From: VAYN01 sp963702075
Lineage (GTDB): Bacteria; Actinomycetota; Thermoleophilia; Solirubrobacterales; 70-9
Length of the DNA: 64,000 bases
NCBI GenBank assembly: GCA_963702075.1
Contig: OY969703.1
Coordinates: forward strand, 806,001-870,000
Direction: 5' to 3'
Part shown: piece by piece, positions 60,485-64,000 of the stretch
Position numbering within the stretch: the first letter of the stretch is position 1
How the letters are laid out: every line of letters begins with the position of its first letter
Notes under the pieces: model-generated
Told to the model about the DNA's origin: nothing
Seen by the model: only the letters and a program-made list of their open reading frames with translations
Database searches by the model: none
Position numbers and translations under genes: made by a program

Positions 60485-60766
60485 ATGAGCGAGACCGTCG
60501 GGGTCGCCGAACTACGACAGAACCTCAGCGTCTACCTGCGGAAAATCGCCGCAGGAGAGCGGTTTATCGTCACCGATCGCAATCGGCCCGTCGCGATGCT
60601 CGGCCCGGTGCCGAGCACGGAGAGCCGCCTGGATCAGCTGATTGCCGAAGGGCAGGTGAAGCCGCCGAAACGGAAGGGTGGTTTGCTCCCGCCACTGGAG
60701 TTCGACCTCGGTGACGATCCCGAACCTCTGAGCCGGGCGCTCGAAGAAGTCCGTGGTTATCGCTGA
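60485..60766 (+). CDS. Phd/YefM-family antitoxin (second TA pair)
   Basis: About 93 residues from ATG 60485 (ATG 60479 also possible; earlier codons lack family sequence). VGVAELRQNLSVYLRKIAAGERFIVTDRNRPVAMLGPVPS is the Phd fold (core VAELRQNLSVYLRKIAAGE). The C-terminal LEFDLGDDPEPLSRALEEVRG is the likely toxin-binding tail. No Shine-Dalgarno is seen; a TGCTACCTT sequence just upstream could be a -10 of a leaderless promoter. Two bases separate it from the toxin gene. Confidence 0.87.
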   Translation: MSETVGVAELRQNLSVYLRKIAAGERFIVTDRNRPVAMLGPVPSTESRLDQLIAEGQVKPPKRKGGLLPPLEFDLGDDPEPLSRALEEVRGYR

Positions 60767-60768
60767 TC

Positions 60769-61182
60769 GTGCCGCTTGTCTACGTCGACGCCTCGGCGCT
60801 CGTCAAGGTGATTCTCAAAGAGAGATGGGCGCCTGCGCTCACTGCTTATTTGTCCGGTGTCGAGCTTGTCAGCAGCGAGCTGTTGCTGGCGGAGGTACCC
60901 CGTGCCCTGCGTCGCGCATGCGCAATGCGAGCAGATCTTTCACTCGAGGCTCTATTGGTTCAGGCGGAAATGCAACTCGACTCCATGGCCCTGCGTCCGG
61001 TCGATGACGCCCTATTGCTCGGTGCTGGATTGCTCGCCGAGCCGGCACTGCGCAGTCTCGACGCAATCCATGTCGTGACCGCTCTCCACGTCTATCCGAT
61101 CGATGCCTTCGTCACTTACGACAAGCGGCAGGCGGCCGCGGCGCGCTTGGTCGGATTGCAGACGATGGCACCGGGCGCCTGA
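60769..61182 (+). CDS. PIN-domain (VapC-type) toxin
   Basis: A 137-residue PIN toxin from GTG 60769: Asp in VYVDASALVKVIL, Glu in LLLAEVPRAL, Asp/His in RSLDAIHVVTAL and Asp in FVTYDKRQ. It is an RNase of the VapC kind, neutralised by the preceding antitoxin. The pair stands between a glycosyltransferase and a potassium channel gene. Confidence 0.9.
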   Translation: MPLVYVDASALVKVILKERWAPALTAYLSGVELVSSELLLAEVPRALRRACAMRADLSLEALLVQAEMQLDSMALRPVDDALLLGAGLLAEPALRSLDAIHVVTALHVYPIDAFVTYDKRQAAAARLVGLQTMAPGA

Positions 61183-61210
61183 GGGAGCCGCCGTCTGTAG
61201 CGTCTTCCGC

Positions 61211-62101
61211 GTGGACATCGTCTGGACGGCCTTGGGGGTGGTGCTGATCGGGCTCGCCCTGCGCGACGTCTTCGACGTCCTCTTCCACCCGCTGGGGCGG
61301 GGGACGATCACCCGCCGGGTGGTGCGGACGATGGCGGCGCTGGCGCGACGGTCGCCGGGGCGGAGTGGGACCCTCGGGCTGCTGGTCGGGCCGCTCAGCT
61401 ACATCGCCGTCGTCGGAACTTGGGCGGCGCTGCTGGCGGTGGGGTGGGCGCTGGTCTTCTGGCCGCAGCTGCCGCAGGGCTTCAACTTCGACCCGCAGCT
61501 CGACCCCGCCGCCCACTCCGGCTTCCTCGACGCCCTCTACGTCTCCCTGGTCAACCTCACCAGCCTCGGCTACGGCGACATCTCACCGGCGGCCTCGCTG
61601 CTGCGCATCCTCGGCCCGGTCGAGACGCTGTTCGGCCTCGGCCTGCTCACCGCGAGCATCTCCTGGCTGATCTCGATCTACGGCGCGATCTCCCGGCGCG
61701 ACTCGCTCGCCCACGAGGTGCACCTCGCCAAGGAGGCCGAGGAGCGCCTGGGAGAGAAGCTCGCCGAGGCCGATCCGGAGCTGCTGGAGACGATGCTGGC
61801 CAGCTTTGCCGAGCAGCTGATCCGCTGTCGCCGCGACCTGATCCATTTCCCGATCGTCCATTACTTCCGGACCGAGGACGAGGAGCGGGCCCTGGCCGGG
61901 CTGCTGCCGTTCCTCGGCTCGCTGGCCGACGAGGCGGCGGATGAGGACCGCGCTCATTCGCTGCGGGTGCGGGCCGAGATCCTCAAGATGGCGATCGACG
62001 ATTTCGCCGAAACCCTCCGCAAGCGGCTGCGAATCGCGGGTGACACGACCGGCGAGACTCTTGACTATTACCAGAGCGATCACGGCCCGCTGAGGGCGTG
62101 A
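61211..62101 (+). CDS. Two-TM potassium channel-type protein
   Basis: From GTG 61211, 296 residues. Hydrophobic helices are at 1-17, about 60-80 and about 140-160. Between them lies the K+ selectivity filter sequence LTSLGYGDISP, close to TxGYGD. After the pore the protein is cytoplasmic and helical (EVHLAKEAEERLGEKLAEADPELL), an unusual all-alpha regulator rather than RCK. 17 of 18 Glu codons are GAG. It is probably a K+ efflux or leak channel. Confidence 0.85.
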   Translation: MDIVWTALGVVLIGLALRDVFDVLFHPLGRGTITRRVVRTMAALARRSPGRSGTLGLLVGPLSYIAVVGTWAALLAVGWALVFWPQLPQGFNFDPQLDPAAHSGFLDALYVSLVNLTSLGYGDISPAASLLRILGPVETLFGLGLLTASISWLISIYGAISRRDSLAHEVHLAKEAEERLGEKLAEADPELLETMLASFAEQLIRCRRDLIHFPIVHYFRTEDEERALAGLLPFLGSLADEAADEDRAHSLRVRAEILKMAIDDFAETLRKRLRIAGDTTGETLDYYQSDHGPLRA

Positions 62102-62167
62102 GCCAGCGGTGTTCGCAGACATAGCGGTACATTGGCCCACGCGTTTCGACAGACGAAGGGGAACGCT

Positions 62168-63799
62168 GTGAGGAAACTGGGGATATCAGTCATTGCCGGG
62201 GTTGGGGTCGTGCTCGCTTGCGCCGCTTTGGCCGGGTGCGGGTCCTCCACGGAAAATTCCGCCGGCGGCACCCTGACCGGCACCTACACCGCCTTCCCGG
62301 AATCCCTTGATCCTGGCCTCTCCTTCACGCTGGAAGGGGCGACCGCGCTGCAGAACGTCTACCTCCCGCTGCTCACCTACGCCCACGCGGACGGCGCCGC
62401 CGGGACGAAGCTGATCCCGGGCCTGGCCAAGGAACTCCCCAAGATCGACCAGGGCGGCAAGCGCTACACGCTGTTCCTGCGCCCGGGCCTCGAATACTCC
62501 GACGGCACGCCGGTCAAGGCCTCCGACTTCCGCTTCGTGGTCGAACGGCTCTTCCGCATCAACTCGGTCGGCTCCTCTTTCTTCACCGGGATCGTCGGCG
62601 CCGAAAGCTTCGCGAAGACGAAGAAGGGCGGGATCCCGGGGATCGAAACCGACGATCGCAGCGGCAGGATCGTCATCCACCTGACCGAACCGAGCGGCAC
62701 CTTCAGCTACGTCTTAGGTCTCACCTACGCGGCGCTGCTGCCGCCGGATACGCCAAACGAAGATCAGACCGCGCACCCGCCGCCGGCGACCGGGCCGTAT
62801 GCGATCACCGACGTCCGTCCCGGCCGCAGCTGGGAATACGCCCGCAACCCGGCCTGGGCGGCGGCCAACGGCGAAGCGATGCCCGACCTGCCGAGCGGCC
62901 ACGTCGACAAGATCAAGTTCAAGGTCCAGACCAACCCCGACGCACAGGTGAACGAAGTCGAACAGGGCAAGGTCGACTGGATGAAAAACCAGCCGCCTCC
63001 CAACCGCTACGTGTCTCTGAAGAACAAGTACGAAGGGACGCAGTTCCGCGAGGTGCCGACGATCAGCGTCTACTACTTCTGGCTCAACACGCAAAAGCCG
63101 CCCTTCGACGACGTGCGGGTGCGGCGGGCCGTCAACTACGCGCTCGACCCGGCGGCGCTGGAACGGATCTACGCCGGCACGATCAAACGCACCCAGCAGA
63201 TCCTGCCGTCGCAGATGCCGGGCTACGAAAAGTTCGAGCTCTACCCGCACAACCTGGCAAAGGCGAAGGAACTGATCGCCCAGGCTCATCCGAGCGACCG
63301 CCAGGTGACGGTATGGACCCTCAACCTGGCGCCGAACAACGAAGCCGGCGAATACTTCGAAGGGGTGCTGAAGCAGCTCGGCTTCGACGTCAAGCTGAAA
63401 GAGATCAGCGCCTCGACCTACTTCACCTTGATCAGCAACAGCAGCACCCCCGACCTCGACGCCGGTTGGAGCAACTGGCTGCTCGACTACCCGCACCCGA
63501 ACGACTACTTCCAGCCGCAGCTCTCGGGCGAAAGCATCCTCCCCACCGGCAACACCAACTGGGCGATGTTCGACGAGCCCGCGATCAACGCGAAGATCAA
63601 ACGGCTCCGCCGCGAGCAGCTCGGGCCGAAGCAGGAAAGCGAATACGCCGAGCTCGACAAGGAAGTGATGGAAGAAGCGCCGTGGGCGCCTTTCGGCAGC
63701 CTCTCCCTCGGCACCTTCGTCTCCGATCGGATCGACGTCGAAAAGGTGATCGTCAGCCCGATCTTCGGACAGGACCTGACCAGCTTCGAACTCAAGTGA
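62168..63799 (+). CDS. Solute-binding lipoprotein of an ABC transporter (family 5)
   Basis: A 543-residue protein from GTG 62168, preceded by GAAGGGG. Lipobox LAGC at residues 22-25 marks lipid anchoring at the outer face of the membrane. Family 5 features: GLEYSDGTPVKASDFRFVVERLF, AQVNEVEQGKVDWMKNQPP and FDDVRVRRAVNYALDPAALERIYAG. It probably binds peptides or oligosaccharide-like solutes for uptake; permease genes are not in the window. 29 of 35 Glu codons are GAA. Confidence 0.93.
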   Translation: MRKLGISVIAGVGVVLACAALAGCGSSTENSAGGTLTGTYTAFPESLDPGLSFTLEGATALQNVYLPLLTYAHADGAAGTKLIPGLAKELPKIDQGGKRYTLFLRPGLEYSDGTPVKASDFRFVVERLFRINSVGSSFFTGIVGAESFAKTKKGGIPGIETDDRSGRIVIHLTEPSGTFSYVLGLTYAALLPPDTPNEDQTAHPPPATGPYAITDVRPGRSWEYARNPAWAAANGEAMPDLPSGHVDKIKFKVQTNPDAQVNEVEQGKVDWMKNQPPPNRYVSLKNKYEGTQFREVPTISVYYFWLNTQKPPFDDVRVRRAVNYALDPAALERIYAGTIKRTQQILPSQMPGYEKFELYPHNLAKAKELIAQAHPSDRQVTVWTLNLAPNNEAGEYFEGVLKQLGFDVKLKEISASTYFTLISNSSTPDLDAGWSNWLLDYPHPNDYFQPQLSGESILPTGNTNWAMFDEPAINAKIKRLRREQLGPKQESEYAELDKEVMEEAPWAPFGSLSLGTFVSDRIDVEKVIVSPIFGQDLTSFELK

Positions 63800-63807
63800 G
63801 GCCCGCT

Positions 63808-63828
63808 GCGCTGGTCTTCTGCCAGCGC
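63808..63828 (+). terminator. Hairpin after the solute-binding protein gene
   Basis: GCGCTGG, a 7-base loop, CCAGCGC, then TTATAG, nine bases after the stop. It is a plausible intrinsic terminator, although the T-run is weak. Confidence 0.55.
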
Positions 63829-63844
63829 TTATAGTCAGCAGACG

Positions 63845-64000
63845 ATGCGATGGCGGGTCTCGATCGGGATGTTGGTGGGCGTGCTCGCGGTTGCCGCTGC
63901 CCTGTGGGCGCCGGCCGCGCAGGCGGAATGGCTGCCTCCCGTGGACGTCTCCGAAGCGGGCGAATACATCGCCACCCCCGACGTCGCCCTCGACTCCGAA
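63845..64000 (+). CDS. Exported protein, N-terminus only (3' end outside window)
   Basis: ATG 63845 opens a frame with 52 codons before the window ends. A signal peptide is clear: a basic MRWRV start, the hydrophobic core IGMLVGVLAVAAALWAP, and cleavage near AAQA. The mature start is EWLPPVDVSEAGEYIATPD. All four Glu codons are GAA. The family cannot be told from this part. Confidence 0.7.
   Translation, partial: MRWRVSIGMLVGVLAVAAALWAPAAQAEWLPPVDVSEAGEYIATPDVALDSE

Overview
The window is GC-rich, densely coded DNA of an actinobacterium. The best fit is the Thermoleophilia/Solirubrobacterales, inferred from the many large exported NHL/TolB-like and Fn3-like proteins, a collagen-like exported protein, R2lox, several ECF sigma factors and GTG/TTG starts. 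No rRNA is present, so this placement is an inference. Two tRNAs are present: Leu(TAA) and initiator Met(CAT).

Layout. 1-8.2 kb is core metabolism: a truncated class I aldolase, a rhomboid-like pseudoprotease with a zinc ribbon, a UPF0173 hydrolase coupled to R2lox, an ECF sigma factor fused to an anti-sigma-like zinc motif, a ThDP enzyme and a Ppx/GppA phosphatase. 8.33-14.26 kb is a 5.9-kb island inserted at the 3' end of the initiator tRNA and bounded by a 46-bp direct repeat with one mismatch. It carries a type IV AbiEi/AbiEii module whose toxin is fused to a WYL-like domain and a zinc finger, a 51-residue CxxC protein, an HNH-like protein and two genes I cannot identify. No integrase was found. 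14.4-17.7 kb holds small enzymes and an ArsR/SRPBCC pair. 17.7-23 kb looks like a membrane-lipid and stress cluster: cyclopropane synthase, ECF sigma factor, three DUF2294 paralogues, a STAS protein and a fatty-acid desaturase, with two genes sharing a duplicated promoter/leader.

23-31 kb has DMT-type transporters, a DUF347 membrane protein with a USP-like tail, a ZIP transporter behind a DtxR-type palindrome, a two-component system, a Phd/PIN toxin-antitoxin pair and a DEAD-box helicase. 31-35 kb has regulators (winged helix, PucR-type, tandem TetR). Two copies of a duplicated promoter drive the PucR gene and the collagen-like gene.

36.1-50.3 kb is the most striking block: six consecutive genes for exported proteins, each overlapping the next by four bases (ATGA or GTGA), arranged as A-B-A'-B'-C-D, several ending in Lys/Arg/His-rich tails. 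50.5-64 kb returns to enzymes, a SigG-like ECF factor behind a 20-bp perfect palindrome, a second VapBC-type pair, a potassium channel and an ABC-transporter lipoprotein. Several exported-protein genes prefer the Glu codon GAA, while cytoplasmic and membrane genes prefer GAG. All statements come from reading the sequence; no database search was run.
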